DNA from: Micromonospora coerulea
GTDB taxonomy: Bacteria; Actinomycetota; Actinomycetes; Mycobacteriales; Micromonosporaceae
Assembly: GCF_016598485.1 (NCBI RefSeq)
Contig: NZ_JAEMUW010000030.1
Location: 1-54,425 of the forward strand
Reading direction: 5' to 3'
Length of the DNA: 54,425 bases
Shown here piece by piece: positions 35,515-43,097 of the stretch. A program made the translations under genes and the position numbers. Under the pieces are notes generated by a model. That model searched no databases, had not been told where the DNA came from, and worked only from the letters and a program-made list of their open reading frames with translations. The first letter of the stretch is position 1; every line of letters starts with the position of its first letter.

Positions 35515-35592
35515 ATGTGCCCACTCACGGTCTGGCACGTCCTCTGGGCCGCGATCGTAGCCGCTGGCGTCGTGCTGGCGCGCCGCCGCTGA
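35515..35592 (+). CDS. Possible 25-residue single-pass membrane peptide
   Basis: MCPLTVWHVLWAAIVAAGVV followed by LARRR: one hydrophobic helix with a basic end, the pattern of small actinobacterial membrane peptides. It starts 27 bases after the HTH gene. There is no clear ribosome site, so it remains tentative. Confidence 0.35.
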   Translation: MCPLTVWHVLWAAIVAAGVVLARRR

Positions 35593-35774
35593 CGGGCACT
35601 TTCAGCAGAAGCCGCGCCCGTCCTAGAGCACGATTTGGGGCGGGCCGCTGCCCGGGCAGGCGGGTCGGCGCGCCGAACGTCGCCCAGGTGCACCCGCACC
35701 GCAAAGGCCGGCAGGTCGGGTCACGCCGCCGCAGGATCTTGTTTCCGCGGCGCTCGGCCTTCCAGCGGTTGGCC

Positions 35775-36020
35775 TCAAGGGCGCCGCCCGCGTGCCAGAA
35801 CATAGCCGCCCAACGCGAGTCCGCCGCCACCTCCCGCGTACAGAGCGAGTGTGGGCGCTACTACTAGCGCTATGCAGAACGGGGTAGTGAACACCACAAG
35901 CAAAAACCCAAGCTGCAGCGTTCGCGACCAGCTCCAGTCGGACGAGGCAATTCGCTCCGCAAGCCGGTCAACGAGATCTCCTATAGACGTCCCGGACGGC
36001 CGTGATCTGCGCATACTCAT
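35775..36020 (-). CDS. Small two-helix membrane protein coupled to N6-methylase
   Basis: 81 residues. A polar N terminus with an amphipathic helix (SIGDLVDRLAERIASSDW) precedes two membrane helices (TLQLGFLLVVFTTPFCIALVV and a Gly/Leu-rich second segment) and a basic tail. Its ATG at 36020 overlaps the stop of the methylase gene (ATGA), so they are translated together. Coupling of a membrane protein to a DNA methylase hints at a defence role, but no family is recognised. Confidence 0.65.
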   Translation of the reverse strand: MSMRRSRPSGTSIGDLVDRLAERIASSDWSWSRTLQLGFLLVVFTTPFCIALVVAPTLALYAGGGGGLALGGYVLARGRRP

Positions 36021-38134
36021 GAACCCGCTCCGTCGCCGTAGAGATTGAGGACGCCGGCGGCGAAACCCGAGGCGAGCGTCTCAAGCACATCATCGACACC
36101 CTCCACGATCGCGGCAGCTCTCGTCCGCTGTTCGATGAGGTCAGTAAGGACGTCGGCAAGCCGAGTTCCAGTCGCGCTTTCCAGCAAGCGGATCTCAACA
36201 CGCTCGAGATCGAGGCGGGGGACAGTTGTCCCAACGAGATGCGCGTTGGCTGCTCCACGGATCATGAGAGCTAGTGTCAGCGGGTGGATTACGTCGGTGC
36301 GGGGCCGGAGAACCTGGATGGCTGGGGTGGCGATGATCGACCCGCCCAACATGTCGACTCCGACGCGGGTGGATGCTCCCTCAACAACAACAAGGACGTC
36401 TCCCGGCTCGGTCAACTCGGCGGCATTGGGAAGGTCTTCCAGCCTGATACCACGGCTGGACCGTACGGTTAGCCCGGGACCGATGTCACCGGCACGAATC
36501 AACGGAGTCGGCCCCTCCCGCAGGCTGTCCAGGTCCAGCTTGCGGCCCTTGAAGCGCCTGATGAAGCGGCGCTCCACAAGTTCGGCAACCGTCAAACGTC
36601 GTGTCAACGAGGTTGGCGCGGTTAGGTGAAGTTCGGGCGCGGTCAGCGAGTGGGCTGCCTTAGTCCTTGTGCGCAAGGCATCCATCGCCTGCGCCGCTCT
36701 CTCCAGCATCGCCACAGGATCGACCCCACGCACAATCCAACGACTAGGCATGAGATTGCCGTCGCCGGCCGCGACCTCGTCGATGGGTATCGCAGCTGCT
36801 CGCACACGGTCTGGGCGCTTCGGCTCGCGATTACTCCTCCTCGACTCGAGGCAGTCGAGGATCTCTTCGATATCGGCTTCCGTTAGCTCCTTCCTCGTCG
36901 GCTTACCCTCTCCGACCTGGGAGGCGTCAATAAAGAGGATCGTTCTGTTCGAGTTCGACGCTGGCCGCCCCAACACCCAGATTGCGACGGGAATGCCGGT
37001 GCTCGGGTAGAGGCCGGCGGGGAGAGAGATGATCGCGTGGACGCATCCGGCTTCGACAAGCGCTTGCCTGATTGACGCCTCGGTGCCGCCGCGGAACAAA
37101 GCCCCATGAGGGAGCGCGACTGCCGCCCGTCCGTGCGGCGCCAATCGGCTGACCGCATGTTGTACCCATAGCAAATCAGCCCGACTTGGCGGAGGGACGC
37201 CAAACTCCCATCGGGAGGGCTCGCGATCCACATCTGGCCGCCAGGATTGCCCGTATGGTGGATCAGCCAGGATAACGTCAGCCTGTGCTGTCCCGGATCC
37301 ATCGACAAGAGTGTCGGCCAAGGTGATCGTCGCTGGTAGGTCGTGGACGAGTATGCGCGCACGGGCAAGCCGATAGGCCGACTGGTTGATTTCCGTTCCT
37401 AGGAGCAGGACGGGACCCTTAGCGCGGCGTTCTGCGGTCACGAGGGTTGTTCCGTATCCGCACGCAGGGTCCAGCACCGTACCGGCGATGGGTTGCACGA
37501 GGGCCGCCATCAGATCTGCGACTCCAGACGGAGTGATGCTCGCACCGCGGGCACGCCCGCCCGCACGGCTAGTCGCCGTCACGAGGCCCTCGAACACGGC
37601 TGGAACGCCGTATTCACCGGAGAGATCATCTACTGCACGAAGAAACGGCCCGCTGGCTGCAAACCACTCGGTCGGAATCGCAGGTCGCAACAAGTACTCG
37701 GCGCCGGCGTCGGTTAGGAGCTGCTCTAGTTGTCCGAGCAGCAAGGCAGCCTTGAGGCTAGAGGTGTCCTCAGCGAGTAGGCCATCGCGAAGAATCTCGC
37801 TGAAGTCTTGGTCAGCAAGAGCGTGGCGAGCTGCCAGCATGATCATGGCCAGTTCGGCGGCGTCCTCGGGGAGGGCGGAGCCGCGGGCGCGGTTCAACGC
37901 TGCCCATACCGCCTCGTCTGCGCCGGGAAGTTCGAACCGCTTCCCGTTGCGTGCCATCCAGTCACGGACCTCGTCGAGACTAAACAGCGACGTTGTGCCC
38001 GTTTCCTCGACTGGCTTAGGGAAGTCGACGTGCCGTCGTCGCCAGTTGCTGACGGCCGGCCGGCTGACGCGAGCCATGACCGCGATGTCAGCGAGGCTGA
38101 CGTATGGGCTCCCATGGCCCGCATGCTCGTCCAT
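36017..38134 (-). CDS. N6-adenine DNA methylase with N-terminal HTH and HsdS-like tail
   Basis: 705 residues. Residues 12-60 form an HTH (VSLADIAVMARVSRPAVSNWRRR...FP). The HsdM-like catalytic core has GASITPSGVADLMA, motif I LDPACGYGTT (about 221-230), GTEINQSAYRLARAR and motif IV LADPPYGQSW (about 291). The IIS LPAGLYPSTGIPVAIWVL segment is also HsdM-like. From about 500 the protein resembles a target-recognition/HsdS half (RLTVAELVERRFIRR, LIRAGDIGPG, TTVPRLDLERVEIRL). It thus combines M and S functions in one chain, as in single-chain type I-like or type IIG-related methylases, but I see no nuclease. It is followed by the membrane protein at 35775. Confidence 0.85.
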   Translation of the reverse strand: MDEHAGHGSPYVSLADIAVMARVSRPAVSNWRRRHVDFPKPVEETGTTSLFSLDEVRDWMARNGKRFELPGADEAVWAALNRARGSALPEDAAELAMIMLAARHALADQDFSEILRDGLLAEDTSSLKAALLLGQLEQLLTDAGAEYLLRPAIPTEWFAASGPFLRAVDDLSGEYGVPAVFEGLVTATSRAGGRARGASITPSGVADLMAALVQPIAGTVLDPACGYGTTLVTAERRAKGPVLLLGTEINQSAYRLARARILVHDLPATITLADTLVDGSGTAQADVILADPPYGQSWRPDVDREPSRWEFGVPPPSRADLLWVQHAVSRLAPHGRAAVALPHGALFRGGTEASIRQALVEAGCVHAIISLPAGLYPSTGIPVAIWVLGRPASNSNRTILFIDASQVGEGKPTRKELTEADIEEILDCLESRRSNREPKRPDRVRAAAIPIDEVAAGDGNLMPSRWIVRGVDPVAMLERAAQAMDALRTRTKAAHSLTAPELHLTAPTSLTRRLTVAELVERRFIRRFKGRKLDLDSLREGPTPLIRAGDIGPGLTVRSSRGIRLEDLPNAAELTEPGDVLVVVEGASTRVGVDMLGGSIIATPAIQVLRPRTDVIHPLTLALMIRGAANAHLVGTTVPRLDLERVEIRLLESATGTRLADVLTDLIEQRTRAAAIVEGVDDVLETLASGFAAGVLNLYGDGAGS

Positions 38135-38849
38135 GGCTTCATGTTATCCCCCTGCACAGTGGCTCGCAAGCGTTAAGGGGGTTAACGAAGCTGGCGCTTG
38201 AGGAGGCGCGCGTCGCCACACCTGCGGGCCCGGTTCTGTCCAGCATGGCGGCTGCTCCCTCGACCTCGGTGAACTGGCCCCCCAGGGGCCTTACCACCCC
38301 GGCTTGCCGATGCCCTGTTTCCCGCCCGCTGGGTCTTCGCCCACCACCGACTCACCCGCCTCACCGGGCTGCAGGTCGTCGACCGGTTTCCGGCCCTTTC
38401 GCCCCGACGTAGGCTCCTTCCCTTACTGCCTCTCGACCAGCTCGCGCCGAAGTCGTCGCCGCCCAACGTGACCAACCCGCACCCCGACTCGCCACGCCAC
38501 GACCAACCGCCGCCGCTGGACGGCCGCCCGCACACTTCACGACCGGCTCAGCGTGAACGGCTTCTTCACCGATCTCGCCGGCCATGCCCACACCGATCCA
38601 CGCCCTCACCCGCTGGTGGCCCGGAATCCACTGCACCCAACCCGGCGCCTTCACCCAGCGCGGCAACCCAGGCAAGCCCATCAGCCCACGCCCTGGCTGC
38701 AGCGGCCGATATCTATGCCGGAGCCCGCCCCTCATCACGCAAACGACACGCTTGACAGCCGACCCGGGAACCCCCGCTACCCGACGTTGCAGCTACGGTA
38801 GGACCGGCGCGGACGCGTGACCGCAGCTCGCGAGGAGACAACAGCAAAC
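38135..38849. other. Intergenic region between divergent methylase and hsd operon
   Basis: About 715 bases holding the divergent promoters. Frames are open on both strands (for example 38361-38738 minus) but show no family motif, no ribosome site and skewed Pro/Arg composition. It could be an eroded gene, but I see nothing that I can name. Confidence 0.45.
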
Positions 38850-38867
38850 ATGGCCTTCGACCGGTGA
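38850..38867 (+). CDS. Five-codon leader ORF before hsdM
   Basis: ATG 38850 encodes MAFDR, and its TGA overlaps the GTG start of hsdM (GTGA at 38864-38867). CGAGGAGA about 12 bases upstream is the only good ribosome site near. It may serve to load ribosomes that reinitiate at hsdM. It could also be accidental. Confidence 0.35.
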   Translation: MAFDR

Positions 38868-40432
38868 CCGACATGACTGACCGCTATGCGCGAGCCTCCG
38901 CGACGGCCCATGACACGCTCGCCGTTCCGATGAGCCTGCCAGAGCTGGAGCAGTATCTCGCCCGGGCCGCTGATTTGCTGCGCGGGAGCATCGACCAGGC
39001 GGACTTCAAGGCGTACATCTTCCCGCTGATGTTCTTCAAGCGGATCAGCGACGTCTACACCGAGGAGTACGAGCGGGCACTGGCGGAGTCGGACGGCGAC
39101 CACGAGTATGCGTCGTTCGCCGAGAACCACCGCTTCGGCATCCCCACCGGCAGCCTCTGGGAGGACGTGCGCGCCCGCACGGAGAACGTCGGACAGGCCC
39201 TGGTGACCGCCTTCCGCGCGATCGAGACGGCCAACCCGGACGTGCTGTACGGCATTTTCGGCAACGCCGCCTGGACGAACAAGGACAAGCTGCCCGATGC
39301 CAAGCTGCGCGATCTCATCGAGCACTTCTCGACCAGGACGTTGAGTAACGCGGTCGTCGCGCCGGACGTGTTCGGGCAGGCGTACGAATACCTCATCAAG
39401 CGGTTCGCGGACCAGTCAAACAAAAAGGCCGGCGAGTACTACACCCCGCGCCCGGTGGTCAAACTGCTCGTCGACATCCTCGACCCGCAGGAGGGCGAGA
39501 TGGTCTACGACCCGGCCTGCGGCACGGGCGGCATGCTCATCGAGGTCATCGAACATGTGAAGCGCCAAGGTGGCCGGCCCGAGACTCTCGGGCGCAAGCT
39601 CTACGGCCAGGAGAAGGTGCTCGCGACCTCCGGCATCGCCAAGATGAACCTGCTCCTGCACGGGGTCGGGGACTTCAACATCGCCCACGACGACACCCTG
39701 CGCTCGCCGGCGTTCTTCGACGGCACGCGTCTCGCCCAGTTCGACTGCGTCATCGCCAACCCGCCGTTCTCGCTCAAGAACTGGGGCGACGTTGCATGGG
39801 GCTCCGACCCGTGGGGCCGCAACCGGCTCGGGGGCGTTCCACCCAAGGGGTACGCCGACTGGGCCTGGGTCCAGCACATGATCACCTCTGCGGCGCCCGG
39901 GACCGGCCGGGTCGCCGTCGTGCTGCCGCAGGGTGCGCTGTTCCGCCAGGGTGCCGAGGGGCGCATCCGCGAGTTCGTCCTGACTGCGGACCTGGTCGAG
40001 GCCGTGATCGGCCTCGCGTCCAACCTCTTCTACGGCACCGGCCTGGCCGCGTGCGTGCTGATCCTGCGCCGACGCAAGGCCGATGACCGCAAGGGCAGGG
40101 TGCTGTTCGTCAACGGCGAGACGCTGTTCAAGCGCGGCCGTAACCAGAACACTCTCGAACCCGAGCACGCCGACACCCTGCTGCGGGCCTGCCAGGCGTT
40201 CGCTGACGCACCCGGCTTGGCCGCGGTCGCCACGCTCGACGACATCAGGGCCCACGGTTTCAACCTCAACATCCCGCTGTACGTCGCTCCCGCCGAAGAC
40301 GGTGAACAGCGCACCCTGGAGCAGGCCCTGACCGACCTCGAAGCGGCCCACGCCGCCGCCCGCGAAACCCGCGCCGCGCTGGAAGCCGAACTCGCCAAGT
40401 GGGGTCTCAGCCCGACGGAGGTGACGGCGTGA
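38864..40432 (+). CDS. hsdM: Type I restriction-modification methylase subunit M, first copy
   Basis: 522 residues. The N-terminal HsdM helical domain (LEQYLARAADLLRGSIDQAD, FKAYIFPLMFFKRISDVY) is followed by motif I (YDPACGTGGMLIEV, about 215-228), the NPPF catalytic motif (about 299-302) and VVLPQGALFRQG. It transfers methyl groups to adenine N6 within the HsdS-defined site. The start GTG overlaps the leader ORF; an ATG at 38873 is an alternative. Its stop overlaps the next gene by 4 bases. Motif IV is NPPF here but NPPY in the second copy. Confidence 0.92.
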   Translation: MTDMTDRYARASATAHDTLAVPMSLPELEQYLARAADLLRGSIDQADFKAYIFPLMFFKRISDVYTEEYERALAESDGDHEYASFAENHRFGIPTGSLWEDVRARTENVGQALVTAFRAIETANPDVLYGIFGNAAWTNKDKLPDAKLRDLIEHFSTRTLSNAVVAPDVFGQAYEYLIKRFADQSNKKAGEYYTPRPVVKLLVDILDPQEGEMVYDPACGTGGMLIEVIEHVKRQGGRPETLGRKLYGQEKVLATSGIAKMNLLLHGVGDFNIAHDDTLRSPAFFDGTRLAQFDCVIANPPFSLKNWGDVAWGSDPWGRNRLGGVPPKGYADWAWVQHMITSAAPGTGRVAVVLPQGALFRQGAEGRIREFVLTADLVEAVIGLASNLFYGTGLAACVLILRRRKADDRKGRVLFVNGETLFKRGRNQNTLEPEHADTLLRACQAFADAPGLAAVATLDDIRAHGFNLNIPLYVAPAEDGEQRTLEQALTDLEAAHAAARETRAALEAELAKWGLSPTEVTA

Positions 40433-41919
40433 GCGCCCGCATCACCCAGCGCGAACTGGAGTCCTACCTGTGGGGCGCGGCCGTCGTGCTGCGCGGCCTC
40501 ATCGATGCCGGCGACTACAAGCAGTACATCTTCCCACTGGTCTTCCTCAAGCGACTCTCCGACGTGTACGACGAGGAACACGCCGCGGCGCTGGAGATCT
40601 ACGGTGACGACGAGCTGGCCGACCTGCCGGAGAACCACCGCTTCGCCATCCCCGACGGTGCCCACTGGCAGGACATCCGCAAGGTCACGAGCGACGTCGG
40701 TACGGCGATCCTCGCCGCCATGCGGGCGATCGAGTCGGCCAACCCGGACACCCTGACCGGCGTGTTCGGTGACGGCGACTGGGGCAACAAGAACCTGCTG
40801 CCCGACGCGACTCTCAAGGAGCTCATCGAGCACTTTTCCAAGAAGACGCTCTCGGTGGCCAACCTGCCCGAGGACGAACTCGGCCAAGGGTACGAGTACC
40901 TCATCAAGAAGTTCGCCGACGATTCCGGCCACACCGCCCAGGAGTTCTACACCAACCGCACCCTCGTCCACCTGATGACGATGATGCTCAAGCCCGAACC
41001 AGGGGAGTCGGTCTTCGACCCGACCTGCGGCACAGGTGGCATGCTCATCTCCACCGCAGCCGAGCTGCGCCGCCAGGGCAAGGAATGGCGCAACCTCCGG
41101 CTCTACGGGCAGGAGCTCAACTACGGTACGTCGGCCATCGCCCGGATGAACCTGTTCCTGCACGGCATCACCGACGGCCACGTCGCGCACGGCGATACGC
41201 TCACCAAGCCCGCCTTCCTCGACGGTGCCTCGCTGCGCACCTTCGACGTGGTGCTCGCCAACCCGCCGTACTCCATCAAGGCATGGAACCGCACCGCGTT
41301 CACCAAGGACCCGTACGGCCGCAACATGTGGGGCGTCCCGCCGCAGGGCCGCGCCGACTACGCCTTCTTCCAACACATCGCCGCCAGCCTCGACCCGAAG
41401 ACCGGCCGCGCCGCGATTCTCCTTCCTCATGGCGTCCTGTTCCGGCGGGACGAGGCGGAAATGCGGGCAGGGCTGGTTCAGTCTGATCTCGTCGAGTGCG
41501 TCCTGGGACTGGGAGAGGGCCTGTTCTACAACTCGCCCATGCCGGCGGCCGTCGTTGTCCTACGGTCGCGCAAACCAGTCGATCGGAGGGGAAAGATCCT
41601 CTTTATCGACGCCCGGACGGAAGTCGCGCGCGAGCAAACTCAGTCGTTCTTGCGTGACCATCACCAGCAGAAGATCCTCGCTGCCTACGAGGGCTTCGAG
41701 GACCAAGATGGCTTCGCTGCGGTCGCCCCCGTCGACGAGATCGGCGACAAGGGCTACAGCCTTGCCATCCCGCTCTACGTCTCCCGCACTGCCACGGCTG
41801 GGGCAGCCGAGGCCGTGAGCGTCACCGACGCGGTCAACGCATGGCGGGTCTCAGCAGCGCAAGCGGACCCCGCCATCGACGGCGTGCTCGCCATGCTGCG
41901 ACAGGAAGTGGCCAAGTGA
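40429..41919 (+). CDS. hsdM: Type I restriction-modification methylase subunit M, second distinct copy
   Basis: 496 residues with the same architecture as its neighbour but clearly diverged. The N-terminal helices are YLWGAAVVLRGLIDAGDYKQ and YIFPLVFLKRLSDVY, with motif I DPTCGTGGMLIS (about 198-209) and motif IV NPPY (about 278-281). GTG 40429 overlaps the stop of the first copy (GTGA). Tandem but non-identical M subunits are unusual; they may form an M1-M2 heterodimer, whereas classic enzymes use M2S with identical M chains. Both keep AdoMet and catalytic motifs. Confidence 0.92.
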   Translation: MSARITQRELESYLWGAAVVLRGLIDAGDYKQYIFPLVFLKRLSDVYDEEHAAALEIYGDDELADLPENHRFAIPDGAHWQDIRKVTSDVGTAILAAMRAIESANPDTLTGVFGDGDWGNKNLLPDATLKELIEHFSKKTLSVANLPEDELGQGYEYLIKKFADDSGHTAQEFYTNRTLVHLMTMMLKPEPGESVFDPTCGTGGMLISTAAELRRQGKEWRNLRLYGQELNYGTSAIARMNLFLHGITDGHVAHGDTLTKPAFLDGASLRTFDVVLANPPYSIKAWNRTAFTKDPYGRNMWGVPPQGRADYAFFQHIAASLDPKTGRAAILLPHGVLFRRDEAEMRAGLVQSDLVECVLGLGEGLFYNSPMPAAVVVLRSRKPVDRRGKILFIDARTEVAREQTQSFLRDHHQQKILAAYEGFEDQDGFAAVAPVDEIGDKGYSLAIPLYVSRTATAGAAEAVSVTDAVNAWRVSAAQADPAIDGVLAMLRQEVAK

Positions 41920-43097
41920 GCCTTAACCTGGACAAGAGCGGCTGGAAGCCCGTTGCGCTCGGAGACGTGATCAAACACGTCACGGATCGGGTCGACCCGG
42001 AGACCTCTGGTCTCGAACGGTTCCTCGCCGGTGAACACATTCCGAGCAACAGCCTTCACATTACGAAGTGGGGTGTGATCGGGCGTGACCCGATCGGCCC
42101 CATGTTCTACAAGCGCTTCCGGCCCGGCCATGTTCTTTACGTGTCGCGTCGTTCGTACCTGCGTAAGACTGCTGTGCCCGAGTTCGAGGGGATCACTGGC
42201 GAGAAGACCTTCGTCCTAGAAACCCGCGATCCGAGCGTCCTGCTTCAGGAGTTCATGCCGTTCCTGCTCAGCGCGGAGGCGTTCCACTCGTACGCGGTGG
42301 CCAACTCGCGCGGCTCGGTCAACCCCTACGTCAACTGGACCGACCTAGCGAACTACCAATTCGACCTGCCGTCCCTCGACGAACAGAAGCGCCTCGCCGA
42401 TCTCCTTTGGGCGGTTGAACGCCACAGTTCATCGCTGGCGTATCAGAGGGAGGTCCTCCTTACCGCACGCACAGGTTGGCTTTCGGTAGAGATGGATGGG
42501 CTGCTTGCGGAGGTGAGCGTCCCCTTTGAGAAATTGTGGATTCGTTCGCCCCAAAGCGGCTGGTCTGCTCGGCCGGTCGATCAGACGACAGGGCGCTACG
42601 TGCTGTCTTTGGCCGCCTTGGGACCCGACGGTTATCGAGAGGGTCAGTTGAAGAACGTTTTAGACAGCCCTGAGCTGCGGCCGGTCACTTTGGCCGCTGG
42701 CGACCTCCTGATCTCAAGGGCGAACACCGTGGAGGCAGTGGGGCGAGCCGGGATCTTTGACGAGCCGCGTGATGATGTCTCCTTTCCGGATACCATGATG
42801 CGGCTCCGACTAGTTAGCGGGATTCAGCCAAGGTTCGCTGAAGCAGTCATTTCCAGTTCACATGGTCGTGCACATATGCGGCGCACGGCGGCAGGTAGCG
42901 CGACGAGCATGGTAAAGATCAACCGGCAATCCCTTGCGAAGTTAGCTTTCCCGGCCGTGTCGGTCGACCGGCAGGAGCAGCTGCTGAGAGAACTCTCGCG
43001 GTTCGATGGCGCCTTGACTTCGGTGGATCGTGCTATCGCCGATGCCAAAGCTGTGAAGAGTGGCATTTTGGTGCAGGTATTCGGAGATGGGGCATGA
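41916..43097 (+). CDS. hsdS: Type I restriction-modification specificity subunit S
   Basis: 393 residues with two target-recognition domains. TRD1 (about 1-130) includes GWKPVALGDVIKHVTDRV and GHVLYVSRRSYLRKTAVPEF, ending in the conserved IPLPSLDEQK-like PSLDEQKRLADLLWAVE helix (spacer). TRD2 (about 205-345) has LAAGDLLISRANTVEAVGRAG and closes with FPAVSVDRQEQLLRELSRF. The GTG start overlaps the second hsdM. From about 42400 base composition is a little less GC-rich, typical of swapped TRDs. It defines the DNA target of the complex. Confidence 0.9.
   Translation: MSLNLDKSGWKPVALGDVIKHVTDRVDPETSGLERFLAGEHIPSNSLHITKWGVIGRDPIGPMFYKRFRPGHVLYVSRRSYLRKTAVPEFEGITGEKTFVLETRDPSVLLQEFMPFLLSAEAFHSYAVANSRGSVNPYVNWTDLANYQFDLPSLDEQKRLADLLWAVERHSSSLAYQREVLLTARTGWLSVEMDGLLAEVSVPFEKLWIRSPQSGWSARPVDQTTGRYVLSLAALGPDGYREGQLKNVLDSPELRPVTLAAGDLLISRANTVEAVGRAGIFDEPRDDVSFPDTMMRLRLVSGIQPRFAEAVISSSHGRAHMRRTAAGSATSMVKINRQSLAKLAFPAVSVDRQEQLLRELSRFDGALTSVDRAIADAKAVKSGILVQVFGDGA

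Noticed and set aside
38182..38738. Overlapping minus ORFs between the methylase and the hsd operon
   Set aside because: No motif, no start signal and shadow-like composition; I could not link them to any family.
40030..41430. 466-codon minus ORF antisense to the hsdM genes
   Set aside because: Antisense shadow of two well-supported coding genes, rich in Val/Gly/Arg without motifs.
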